From JAMXLO01 sp963794185 (GTDB taxonomy: Bacteria > Pseudomonadota > Alphaproteobacteria > Acetobacterales > Acetobacteraceae), in assembly GCA_963794185.1 (NCBI GenBank), contig CAWCDM010000105.1, positions 1-64,000 on the forward strand: a stretch of 64,000 nucleotides of DNA, given 5' to 3'. Both the position numbers and the translations under genes were made by a program. The notes below the pieces were generated by a model, which worked only from the letters and a program-made list of their open reading frames with translations, did no database searches and was not told where the DNA came from. Positions 17,274-25,560 of this stretch are shown here, in pieces (the first letter of the stretch is position 1; each line of letters starts with the position of its first letter).

Positions 17274-19295
17274 CTAAGCCGGCCGCGGTTCCGCGGCATC
17301 GGCCGCTTCGGCGAACGCGACCAAGGTCTGGCCTTCGATCACGGCATCGCCGACCCGACACGATACCACGGCGACGATGCCATCGGCCGGCGCGGCGAGG
17401 CGGAAGACCGTCTTCATGGCCTCCAGCACGACAAGGATTTGGCCGCGGGTTACCACCATGCCAGACTGCGCCATGACCTGCGTGACCTGCCCTGGGATCG
17501 GCGCGACCAGCCGGCCGCCAGCATCGTCCGCCTCGGCCGCGGCACTGATCGGATCAGGCAGGCGAAGGCGCCAGGTCTCGCCGCGCTCGTGCACAGTGAC
17601 GATCTCGCCCTGACGCACGACGGAGATGCGCCGGCGGATTTTTTCCAGTGTCATATCGAGGCGGCCGTCCGGTGTGCGCGTCGCCGAACCGGACATCACG
17701 CGATCGCCGATCGCAAGCAGCCATGCCGCGCCATCGCGCTGCACGCCGATCGGACATTCCGTGTCGCCGTCGATGAAGTGCAGAGCGCGACGGGGCGAGG
17801 CGTTCGGCCACCACTGGTCGCGCGCCTGCCACGGCGAGAAGGGGTCGTTGCTCGCGGCGGCCTCGCGAGAGGCGGCATCGGCCTCATCGTGCAACATGGC
17901 AAGCGCGGCGGCGGCGAGCACATCGGCCGGCGGCGCGCGCTGCGGCATCAGCAGCGTGTCTGCGCGGGCAGCAATGAAACCGGTGTCGATGCCGCCGCGA
18001 GCGAAATCCGGATGCGCGGCGATGCGGAACAGCAGATCGACGTTACTGGTCACGCCCACCACATCGGTGTCGGCCAGCGCCCGGCGCAGCACGCGCAGCG
18101 CCTCGTCGCGCGTGCGGCCGCGGCAGATCAGCTTGGCCAGCAGGGCATCGTAGTGGGTCGAGACGTCGTCGCCGGTGGCGAAGCCGGTGTCGATGCGCAC
18201 GGCGTCGGACGCGGGGGGCGCGCGGAACAGCGCCAGGCGGCCGGTCGAGGGTGCGAAATCGCGCGACGGATCCTCGGCATAGATGCGCGCCTCGATTGCG
18301 TGGCCGTCGATGCGGATCGCGTCCTGGACCAGCGGCAGACGTTCGCCGGCGGCCACGCGCAACTGCCATTCGACGAGGTCGAGGCCGGTGATCATCTCGG
18401 TGACCGGATGCTCGACCTGCAGGCGGGTATTCATTTCGAGGAAGAAAAACCCGTCCGAGTTGGCAACGAACTCCACCGTGCCGGCGCCGACATAGCCGAC
18501 GGCGCGCGCGGCGGCCACGGCGGCTTCGCCCATCGCGGCGCGGCGCGGCGCGGCGAGCCCGGGCGCCGGCGCTTCCTCGATCACCTTCTGGTGGCGGCGC
18601 TGTGCCGAGCAGTCGCGCTCGAACAGGTGCACCACGTTGCCGTGCGTGTCGGCGAAGACCTGGACCTCGATGTGGCGCGGGTGGTCCAGGTAGCGCTCGA
18701 TCAGCACGCGGTCGTCGCCGAACGCGGATGCGGCCTCCTGGCGCGCGGCGGCCAGCGCCTGGGCGAAATCGTCGGAAGCGGTGACGATGCGCATGCCGCG
18801 ACCGCCGCCGCCAGCGACGGCCTTGATCATCACCGGGAAGCCGATGCGGACCGCCTGGTCGGCGAGAAAGCCCGCGTCCTGGTTGTTGCCGTGATAGCCG
18901 GGAAGCAGCGGCACGCCGGACCGCTCCATCAGCGATTTCGCCGCGGATTTGGATCCCATCGCGCGCATCGCCGCGGCTGGCGGGCCGACGAAGATCAGTC
19001 CGGCTTCGGCGCAGGCCTCGGCGAATGCCGGGTTCTCGGAGAGGAAGCCGTAGCCGGGGTGGACCGCATTGGCATTGGACTGGCGTGCCGCGGCGATGAT
19101 GCGGGGAATGCTAAGGTAGCTGTCTCGGGCCGGCGCAGGGCCGATCGAAATTGCTCGGTCAGCCGCCTTTACATGAAGTGCATTGGCGTCAGCATCGGAA
19201 TAGACAGCAACAGTGGCGATGCCCATGCGCCGCGCGGTGCGCGCGATGCGGCAGGCGATCTCGCCGCGGTTGGCAATCAGCAGCGTGCCGAACAT
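17274..19295 (-). CDS. mccA: 3-methylcrotonyl-CoA carboxylase alpha (biotin carboxylase + biotin carrier)
   Basis: The protein has 673 residues. The biotin carboxylase part runs from MFGTLLIANRGEIACRIARTA through ATP-grasp motifs (GGGGRGMRIV, FERDCSAQRRHQKVIEEAPAPG, EMNTRLQVEHPVTEMITGLDLVEWQ). The C-terminal biotinyl domain has VLEAMKT, with the biotinylated Lys; Thr replaces the usual Met after it. The length and domain order fit MCC, PCC or geranyl-CoA carboxylase. Neighbouring mccB and an isovaleryl-CoA dehydrogenase make MCC of leucine breakdown the best call. The enzyme carboxylates 3-methylcrotonyl-CoA in the cytosol. A 96-bp inverted repeat lies between this gene and mccB. Confidence 0.92.
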   Translation of the reverse strand: MFGTLLIANRGEIACRIARTARRMGIATVAVYSDADANALHVKAADRAISIGPAPARDSYLSIPRIIAAARQSNANAVHPGYGFLSENPAFAEACAEAGLIFVGPPAAAMRAMGSKSAAKSLMERSGVPLLPGYHGNNQDAGFLADQAVRIGFPVMIKAVAGGGGRGMRIVTASDDFAQALAAARQEAASAFGDDRVLIERYLDHPRHIEVQVFADTHGNVVHLFERDCSAQRRHQKVIEEAPAPGLAAPRRAAMGEAAVAAARAVGYVGAGTVEFVANSDGFFFLEMNTRLQVEHPVTEMITGLDLVEWQLRVAAGERLPLVQDAIRIDGHAIEARIYAEDPSRDFAPSTGRLALFRAPPASDAVRIDTGFATGDDVSTHYDALLAKLICRGRTRDEALRVLRRALADTDVVGVTSNVDLLFRIAAHPDFARGGIDTGFIAARADTLLMPQRAPPADVLAAAALAMLHDEADAASREAAASNDPFSPWQARDQWWPNASPRRALHFIDGDTECPIGVQRDGAAWLLAIGDRVMSGSATRTPDGRLDMTLEKIRRRISVVRQGEIVTVHERGETWRLRLPDPISAAAEADDAGGRLVAPIPGQVTQVMAQSGMVVTRGQILVVLEAMKTVFRLAAPADGIVAVVSCRVGDAVIEGQTLVAFAEAADAAEPRPA

Positions 19296-19327
19296 CCAGC
19301 GCCCGTGCGGTTCGTTCCGCTCTTAAA

Positions 19328-19423
19328 TTCACCGCAGAGACGCAGAGACCGCGGAGAAAGGAATCCGGCGCTTCGCGCGCGGCGCATTGCTTTTTCTCTG
19401 TGCCTCTGTGTCTCTGCGGTGAA
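19328..19423. repeat. Inverted repeat hairpin between mccB and mccA
   Basis: The left arm 19328-19360 (TTCACCGCAGAGACGCAGAG...) is matched imperfectly by the reverse complement of the right arm 19390-19423 (...TCTCTGCGGTGAA), leaving a loop of about 29 bases. Elements with the core ACCGCAGAGACGCAGAG are common as intergenic repeats in many bacteria. Here it could stabilise or partly terminate the mccB-mccA message. Confidence 0.8.
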
Positions 19424-19434
19424 CCTTGCTTTCT

Positions 19435-21024
19435 TCACATCCGGAACACCCCGAACTGCGTCCGTGGGACCGGCGCATTCAATGCCGCCGACAGCGCCAG
19501 CCCCAGCACACGCCGTGTATCGACCGGATCGATGATGCCGTCATCCCACAGCCGCGCCGTGGCGTAATACGGATGGCCCTGCGTCTCGTACTGCGCGCGG
19601 ATCGGCGCCTTGAATGCCTCCTCCTGTTCCATGCTTTGCGGCTCGCCGCGGCGGACCTGCGCCAGCACCGTCGCCGCCTGCTCGCCGCCCATCACCGAGA
19701 TGCGCGCATTCGGCCACATGAACAGGAACCGCGGCTCGTAGGCGCGGCCGCACATGCCGTAATTGCCGGCGCCATAGCTGCCGCCGACGATCACCGTCAG
19801 CTTCGGCACCGACGTGGTGGACACGGCGGTAACCAGCTTGGCGCCGTCCTTGGCGATGCCGCCGGCCTCGTATTTGCGGCCAACCATAAAGCCCGTGATG
19901 TTCTGCAGGAACACCAGAGGTATGCCCCGCTGGCTGCACAGTTCCACGAAGTGCGCGCCCTTCAGCGCGGATTCCGAGAACAGGATGCCGTTATTGGCCA
20001 GGATGCCGACCGGGTAGCCGAAAATGTGCGCGAAGCCGCAGATCAATGTCGTGGCATACAAGTGCTTGAACTCGTCGAACTCGCTGCCATCGACGATGCG
20101 GGCGATCACTTCGCGGGCGTCGTACGGCGCGCGCAGATCGACCGGCACCACGCCATAGAGTTCCCCCGGATCGTAGATCGGCGCCCGTGGCGCACGCAGT
20201 TCGATCTGCGGCTGCTTCACCTGGTTCAGGCCCGCGACGATGCGCCGGCACAGTGCGAGCGCATGGCGATCGTCGTGCGCATAGTGGTCCACCACGCCCG
20301 AGGTACGGGCATGCACGTCCGCACCACCCAGGTCTTCCGCGCTGACCATTTCGCCGGTGGCGGCCTGCACCAGCGGGGGGCCGCCGAGGAAGATGGTGCC
20401 CTGCTTGCGGACGATGATCGACTCGTCGCTCATCGCGGGGACGTAGGCGCCGCCCGCGGTGCACGAGCCCATGACGGCGGCGATCTGCGGGATGCCCTGC
20501 GCCGAGAGGTTGGCCTGGTTGAAGAAGATGCGGCCGAAATGGTCGCGATCCGGGAAGATCTCATCCTGCATCGGCAGGAAGGCGCCGCCGGAATCCACCA
20601 GGTAGATGCAGGGCAGCCGGTTCTGCCGCGCGATCTCCTGGGCGCGAAGGTGCTTCTTCACGGTGATCGGAAAATACGTGCCGCCCTTCACCGTGGCGTC
20701 GTTGGCAACGATGACGCACTCGCGGCCGGATACGCGGCCGATGCCGGTGACGATGCCGGCGGATGGCACCTCGTTGCCGTAGAGACCATAAGCGGCAAGC
20801 TGCGACAGTTCGAGGAACGGCGAGCCGGGGTCGATCAGGCCGGCGACGCGATCGCGCGGCAGCAGCTTGTTGCGCGCGAGGTGGCGCTTGCGGGCCGCTT
20901 CGCCGCCGCCTTGCTCGGCCTCGGCGACGCGTGCGCGCAGGTCGGCGACCAGCGTGCGCATCGCCGCGGCATTGGCGGCGAATTCGGGCGAGCGCGCGTC
21001 GATGTCGGAGCGCAGCAGCGTCAT
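19435..21024 (-). CDS. mccB: 3-methylcrotonyl-CoA carboxylase beta (carboxyltransferase)
   Basis: The protein has 529 residues, the normal MCC beta length. Carboxyltransferase motifs are present: RDRVAGLIDPGSPFLELSQLAAYGLYG near residues 60-90, IYLVDSGGAFLPMQDEIFPDRDHFGRIFFNQA, MGSCTAGGAYVPAMSDE, FLQNITGFMVGRKYEAGGIAKDGAKLVTA, GSYGAGNYGMCGRAYEPRF and the C-terminal RLWDDGIIDPVDTRRVLGLALSAA. The acyl-CoA and carboxybiotin sites are therefore intact. ATG 21024 starts MTLLRSDID; the longer frame upstream runs into a palindromic repeat and is not used. It forms an ivd-mccB-mccA series on one strand for leucine catabolism. Confidence 0.92.
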   Translation of the reverse strand: MTLLRSDIDARSPEFAANAAAMRTLVADLRARVAEAEQGGGEAARKRHLARNKLLPRDRVAGLIDPGSPFLELSQLAAYGLYGNEVPSAGIVTGIGRVSGRECVIVANDATVKGGTYFPITVKKHLRAQEIARQNRLPCIYLVDSGGAFLPMQDEIFPDRDHFGRIFFNQANLSAQGIPQIAAVMGSCTAGGAYVPAMSDESIIVRKQGTIFLGGPPLVQAATGEMVSAEDLGGADVHARTSGVVDHYAHDDRHALALCRRIVAGLNQVKQPQIELRAPRAPIYDPGELYGVVPVDLRAPYDAREVIARIVDGSEFDEFKHLYATTLICGFAHIFGYPVGILANNGILFSESALKGAHFVELCSQRGIPLVFLQNITGFMVGRKYEAGGIAKDGAKLVTAVSTTSVPKLTVIVGGSYGAGNYGMCGRAYEPRFLFMWPNARISVMGGEQAATVLAQVRRGEPQSMEQEEAFKAPIRAQYETQGHPYYATARLWDDGIIDPVDTRRVLGLALSAALNAPVPRTQFGVFRM

Positions 21025-21054
21025 GTGGCGAGCCTGGCCGCTGCAATAATTAGT

Positions 21055-21175
21055 CCCCCTCCCCTTGCGGGCTTGGGCCGCGATGCGGACCAAGGTTGGG
21101 GGGAGGGGATGGCACGAATGGAACAGCGTGCCGCAGGCACCCCTCCCCCTACCCCCTCCCGCAAGGGGAGGGGGA
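21055..21175. repeat. Composite GC-rich palindromic repeat (family R1), copy 1
   Basis: Two inverted modules (CCCTCCCCTTGCGGG... and ...CCCGCAAGGGGAGGG) flank a centre with ACCAAGGTTGGGGGGAGGGG. Read as reverse complement it matches the element at 33105-33240 almost throughout. It fills most of the gap between ivd and mccB. Confidence 0.85.
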
Positions 21176-21202
21176 GGAATTTGCGGCGCGGCGGGACGAC
21201 CA

Positions 21203-22383
21203 TCACGTCGTCTCGCGGAACAGCTCGCGGCCGATCAGCATACGGCGGATCTCGCTGGTGCCGGCGCCGATCTCGTACAGCTTGGCGTCGCGCAGCAGCC
21301 GCCCCGTGGGGTAGTCGTTGATGTAGCCATTGCCGCCCAGCGCCTGGATCGCCTCCAGCGCCATCCAGGTCGCCTTCTCCGCTGCGTAGAGAATGGCACC
21401 CGCCGCGTCCTTGCGCGTCGTCTCGCCGCGGTCGCACGCCTTCGCCACCGCGTACACATAGGCCTTGGCGGCGTTCATCGTGGTGTACATGTCGGCGAGC
21501 TTGCCCTGCATGAGCTGGAACTCGCCGATCGCCTGGCCGAACTGCTTCCGCTCGTGCACATACGGCAACACCACGTCCATGCACGCCTGCATGATCCCAA
21601 GCGGCCCGGCCGCCAGCACCGCACGCTCGTAGTCGAGCCCGCTCATCAGCACGCGCGCGCCGTCGTTGACGCGCCCGAGCACGTGGTCGTCCGGCACCTC
21701 GCAATCGGCGAACACCAGCTCGCAGGTGTTGGACCCGCGCATGCCGAGCTTGTCGAGCTTCTGCGCCGTGGAAAATCCGGCAAAACCCTTCTCGATCAGG
21801 AACGCGGTGATGCCCTGCGGACCTGCCTGCGGATCGGTCTTCGCGTAGACCACCAGCACATCGGCGTCCGGCCCGTTGGTGATCCACATCTTCGAGCCGT
21901 TCAGCACGTAGCGGTCGCCGCGCTTCTCCGCGCGCGTGCGCATTCCCACCACATCGGAGCCCGCGCCCGGCTCGCTCATCGCGAGCGCCCCGACATGCTC
22001 GCCGCTGATCAGCTTCGGCAGGATATCGCCGCCGCTGCGCCTCGCTGCCGTTGCGGCGGATCTGGTTGACGCACAGGTTGGAATGCGCGCCATACGAAAG
22101 GCCGACCGAGGCGGAGCCGCGCGAGATCTCCTCCATCGCGACCACGTGCTCCAGATACCCCATGCCGGCGCCGCCGGTACTCTTCCTCGACCGTGATGCC
22201 GAGCACGCCGAGGTCGCCGAACTTGCGCCAAAGATCCATCGGGAACGCGTTGTCGCGATCGATGGCGGCGGCCCGCGGCGCCACCTCGTCGGCCACGAAT
22301 GCCTCGACCGTGCCGCGCAGCATGTCGGCCGTCTCGCCGAGGTCGAAGTTCAGTCCCGGGAGGCGGTTCGGCAGCGACGCCAT
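21203..22383 (-). CDS. ivd: Isovaleryl-CoA dehydrogenase (two frameshifts)
   Basis: Frames join near 22170 and 22030 into one protein of about 390 residues starting MASLPNRLPGLNFDLGE at ATG 22383. Acyl-CoA dehydrogenase motifs: GVLGITVEEEY, VGLSYGAHSNLCVNQI, ALAMSEPGAGSDVVGMRT, NGSKMWITNGPDADVLVVYAKT, LDYERAVLAAGPLGIMQ and the C-terminal QALGGNGYINDYPTGRLLRDAKLYEIGAGTSEIRRMLIGRELF. This C-terminal block and the SVGLSYGAHSNLC segment are characteristic of isovaleryl-CoA dehydrogenase. It makes 3-methylcrotonyl-CoA, the substrate of the mccBA product downstream. Confidence 0.88.
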
Positions 22384-22400
22384 CAGCCGGTCGCCCGGGC

Positions 22401-22784
22401 CTACCCGCGCTGGATCAGCTCGATCGAGACGTTCTGCGGCGCGGTCAGGAAGGCGATGCGCACGCCGGGGCGGATCGTCTTGGGCTCCATCGTGAAGCTC
22501 ACGCCCTTGCCCTTCAGCTCCGCAACCGCCGCGTCGAGGTTCTCCACGGTCAGGCCGATATGCTCGAGGCCCATATAGGGGATGGCCGGCGGGGCGCCGG
22601 TCTGCGCCGGATCGGCCTTGGCGATGAACACCTTCTGCCCGGTCAGGTCGAGATCGAACCGCGTCGAGCCGTCCGGCTGCGGCGTGCGAATCACCTCGGC
22701 ACCCAGCTTGTCCTGGTACCAGGAGGCTGTCGCCGCCGGGTCCGGCGAACGCAGGTGGATGTGTTCCCAGGTATACTTCGTCAT
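22401..22784 (-). CDS. Glyoxalase/VOC-family protein
   Basis: The protein has 127 residues with two beta-alpha-beta-beta-beta modules: WEHIHLRSPDPAATASWYQDKLGAEVIR and MGLEHIGLTVENLDAAVAELKGKGV...SIELIQRG. His8 or His10 and the C-terminal Glu match possible metal ligands of the vicinal-oxygen-chelate fold. The substrate cannot be inferred. It precedes ivd by 17 bp on the same strand, so it is probably the first gene of the leucine-degradation transcript. Confidence 0.85.
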   Translation of the reverse strand: MTKYTWEHIHLRSPDPAATASWYQDKLGAEVIRTPQPDGSTRFDLDLTGQKVFIAKADPAQTGAPPAIPYMGLEHIGLTVENLDAAVAELKGKGVSFTMEPKTIRPGVRIAFLTAPQNVSIELIQRG

Positions 22785-22924
22785 GGCCCGCGGTCCCCTT
22801 TGCTTGGAAATGTCCTGCCGCCATTAGTCCACCAGACCATGCCGCCGGCAAGTGCGGTCCGGCGCCGCCACGCGTGATGCATCAGCGCTTCCCTTGCCCG
22901 CCCGGTCCGCCGCACAATGCGCGC

Positions 22925-23587
22925 ATGTCCCGACGCACGGTGGAGATCACGGCCGACCTGATGCTGCGGGCCTATCGACACGGGCTGTTCCCTATGGCGG
23001 AGACGCGGCGGGGGGAGCGGCTGTACTGGCTGGACCCGGAGCGGCGTGGCGTGCTGCCGCTCGACAGGTTCCATCTGTCGCGCCGCCTGGCCCGGACGGT
23101 TCTGTCCGACGCGTTCACTGTTACGGTCGACCAGGATTTCGCCGCCACCATCGCCGGCTGCGCCTCTGCTGCTCCGGGGCGCGAGGACACCTGGATCAAT
23201 CCGCAGATCGAACGCCTGTTCGGAGAACTGCATCGCCTCGGCTACGCCCATTCGGTGGAGAGCCGGCAGAACGGCTGCCTGGTCGGCGGACTGTACGGTG
23301 TCGCGATCGGCGGCGCGTTCTTCGGCGAGAGCATGTTCAGCAAGGGACGCGACGCCTCCAAGGTGGCGCTGGTGCACCTGGTCGCGCGGCTCCGCCTGGG
23401 TGGGTTTCGGTTGCTGGACACGCAGTTCGTCACCGCTCACCTGGCACAGTTCGGCGCCGAGGAGGTGCCGCGCGAGGACTACAAGGCGCGGCTGGCGGCG
23501 GCGCTCGAGGCCCCGGCCCGGCTGCTGATCGCCGCACCGGACCCGGCGGCCCTGGCGGCGGAGCTTCGCGCCCTGGCGGCTCGCTGA
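22925..23587 (+). CDS. aat: Leucyl/phenylalanyl-tRNA--protein transferase
   Basis: The protein has 220 residues. Family motifs are clear: RAYRHGLFPMAE, LYWLDPERRGVLPL, FHLSRRLARTV, TWINPQIERLFGELHRLGYAHSVE, NGCLVGGLYGVAIGGAFFGESMFSKGRDASKVALVHLVARL and LLDTQFVTAHLAQFGAEEVPREDY. It adds Leu or Phe to proteins with N-terminal Arg or Lys, creating N-degrons for ClpS/ClpAP. ATG 22925 gives the usual length; a GTG further upstream would add 17 atypical residues. It is divergent from the VOC gene. Confidence 0.95.
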   Translation: MSRRTVEITADLMLRAYRHGLFPMAETRRGERLYWLDPERRGVLPLDRFHLSRRLARTVLSDAFTVTVDQDFAATIAGCASAAPGREDTWINPQIERLFGELHRLGYAHSVESRQNGCLVGGLYGVAIGGAFFGESMFSKGRDASKVALVHLVARLRLGGFRLLDTQFVTAHLAQFGAEEVPREDYKARLAAALEAPARLLIAAPDPAALAAELRALAAR

Positions 23588-23681
23588 GGCGAAGCAGCCG
23601 CGCGTCGCGGCGCCCGCGGCCAGTTGTAACTATCGAGCAGGTCGCGAGACGCATGAGAGGATACATGAGGCAGACAGCTCG

Positions 23682-24575
23682 ATGATTGCGACGATCGTTC
23701 CGTGGCGCAACCGGCATGGCCGCTTCCTGCCGCTCAAGGCGGCAGTGCTGTTCGCCGGCTTCATCCCGGGCACAGTGCTGGCGTTCTGGTGGGCGACGGG
23801 AGCGCTGGGCGCACGCCCGGTGACCGAGGTCATTCACGGCGCCGGCGACTGGGCGATCCGGTTCCTGCTGATCTCGCTGGCGATCACGCCGGCGGCGCGG
23901 GTGCTGGACTGGCCGCGCCTGCTGCTGGTGCGGCGCATCGTCGGGCTGACCGCGCTGGCCTATGCCGTGGCGCATCTCTGTCTCTACATCGTCGACCAGA
24001 ACTACAGCCTGCTCGTTGTGGCCTCGGAGATCGTTCGGCGGTTCTATCTCACGATCGGCTTCGGCACCTTGCTCGGGCTTGGCGTGCTGGGCGCGACCTC
24101 GACCGATGGGTGGACACGCCGGCTCGGGCGCGGGTGGAAGCGGCTGCATCGGGCGATCTACGGGCTCGGCGTGGTGGCGTTGCTGCACTACTTCATTCAG
24201 TCGAAGTCGAACGTGTCGGAGCCGGTGTTCGTGGCCGGCCTGTTCGTCTGGCTGATGGTGTGGCGGTTGCTGCCGATGGGCTGGCAGCGCAGCCCGATTG
24301 CGCAGCTTGCGCTGACCGTGGGGGCGGGGTTCGCGGCGGTCGGTATCGAGTTCGGCTGGTACGGGCTGACGAGCGGGATCAACCCGTGGCGGGTCCTGGC
24401 GGCCAGCGAGACGCTTTCGTATGGTCTGCGCCCGGCGCACTACGTGGCGCTGATCGGGCTGGCGGTGACGGTGCTGGCGGGGCTGCGGCGGATCAGGGGC
24501 CCCAAGTGGCCGCGCCCGATCACCGTGAGAAGCACAGGGACACGGGGCCTCGATCCGGGCAAGCAGCCCTTGTGA
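23682..24575 (+). CDS. msrQ: MsrQ-like heme-binding membrane protein (YedZ family)
   Basis: The protein has 297 residues. Multiple transmembrane segments are visible. The ferric-reductase-like core matches MsrQ: GDWAIRFLLISLAITPAARVLDWPRLLLVRRIVGLTALAYAVAHLCLYIVDQ, RLGRGWKRLHRAIYGLGVVALLHYFIQSKSNVSEP, with His residues in AHLCL, RLHR and LLHYF as heme ligands. MsrQ passes electrons to the periplasmic MsrP methionine sulfoxide reductase. The protein is longer than usual MsrQ, with two extra C-terminal helices. No msrP is adjacent; the molybdopterin protein at 39180-39932 is related but has its own cytochrome b partner. Confidence 0.85.
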   Translation: MIATIVPWRNRHGRFLPLKAAVLFAGFIPGTVLAFWWATGALGARPVTEVIHGAGDWAIRFLLISLAITPAARVLDWPRLLLVRRIVGLTALAYAVAHLCLYIVDQNYSLLVVASEIVRRFYLTIGFGTLLGLGVLGATSTDGWTRRLGRGWKRLHRAIYGLGVVALLHYFIQSKSNVSEPVFVAGLFVWLMVWRLLPMGWQRSPIAQLALTVGAGFAAVGIEFGWYGLTSGINPWRVLAASETLSYGLRPAHYVALIGLAVTVLAGLRRIRGPKWPRPITVRSTGTRGLDPGKQPL

Positions 24576-24646
24576 GAGTGGTGCGCCAGACTAAAGACTC
24601 GCCTTGAACTAATCGAATCAGGTCATGCGGGACGGCGCCTGTTGTC

Positions 24647-24672
24647 GTCATCGCCGCGAAGGCGGGGATGAC
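24647..24672. repeat. Short hairpin repeat after msrQ-like gene
   Basis: The sequence GTCATCGCCGCGAAGGCGGGGATGAC folds back on itself with a short loop and resembles the widespread 'GTCATnCCCGCGAAGGCGGGnATGAC' type of intergenic repeat. It may act as a bidirectional terminator between this gene and the convergent patatin fragment. Confidence 0.6.
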
Positions 24673-24774
24673 CGTGGGAACCGAAGGCTGTTCGCAACAG
24701 GCGCAGTTAATTCGCGGCAAATCCTGATCCACAGCAACACCGGCACAAGCGATTCAGGGCAGGCTTATGCACTG

Positions 24775-25560
24775 CTAGACTGGCGGCTCGTGCGCCCAGT
24801 CGTAGCCACGCTTGCCGCGCTCGTAGCCGTAGTCGAACAGCGCTCGCATGAAGTCCGGATCGAACGGCGACGGCAGCACCTTCGTGAAGTCCGCTCCGAT
24901 ATAAGCCAGGTTGAAGCCGATGTTGTCGCGTTGGGTGCTCGCGTACATCCTCAGCACGTCATTGTAGCCGCTGACCGCGATCATGGTGGAGATGGCGCGC
25001 GCGGCGATGCCCATGGTGCGCCGGTCCGTGGCCGCCCATTCGGGGTCGAGCCGACCGTTGCGAATGATGTAGGCGGTCGCCGGCACAACCTGCCGGCCGC
25101 TGCGCAGCCGTTCCAGGCGCAGGCGCATCACCGCGGCGGGATACAGGAACGCCTGCACGAAGGCGCCGCCGTCCACGTGCATCTCCTGGAACCGTTGGCC
25201 ATTCACCGTCACGTCGAACATGGTCGGTGGGAAGGCTCCTGGTATCGCGGCGGAGGCGAGCAGGATGCGGCGGATCGTGTCCAGCGCCTTCGGATGGCCG
25301 CTCTTGGCGATGGCGCCGATGTTCCAGATCACCGGCTGCTGCGCATCGAGATTGCTGGTGCCGATGAGCAGCAGGCGCCCGTCGTCATAGGCCTTGGCGA
25401 TGGCCGCCAGCATCGCCTCGTTCAGATACTCGGAGATCGTTTCGAACAGCGGCGAGTTGTCGGTCATCGCGTCGTCGAACAGCGCCGCGGTGAAGCGGCG
25501 CCGTTTCAGAACGCGGTCCGGCGACAGCTCCATATAGACCGCTCGCAGCTGCGGATCGTA
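24775..25560 (-). pseudogene. Patatin-like phospholipase lipoprotein, C-terminal half (split by IS630)
   Basis: The open frame continues from YDPQLRAVYMELSPDRVLKRRRF at the insertion border and ends YDWAHEPPV. It carries the second half of the patatin catalytic dyad, Asp in MHVDGGAF, and the preceding AIPGAFPPTMFDV segment. The N-terminal half with the nucleophile Ser lies beyond the insertion sequence at 26669-27120. Removing the element and one copy of the TA duplication restores an uninterrupted frame ...LGSSYDPQLR.... An internal ATG could give a 252-residue fragment, but it would lack the catalytic serine. Confidence 0.9.

Noticed and set aside
17439..19535. Plus-strand 698-codon open frame opposite mccA
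   Set aside because: It is the complement of a clear carboxylase gene; the translation is Ala/Arg/Gly/His-rich with no family signature.
19426..21321. Plus-strand 631-codon open frame opposite mccB
   Set aside because: It is a shadow of a well-conserved carboxyltransferase and runs through a palindromic repeat.
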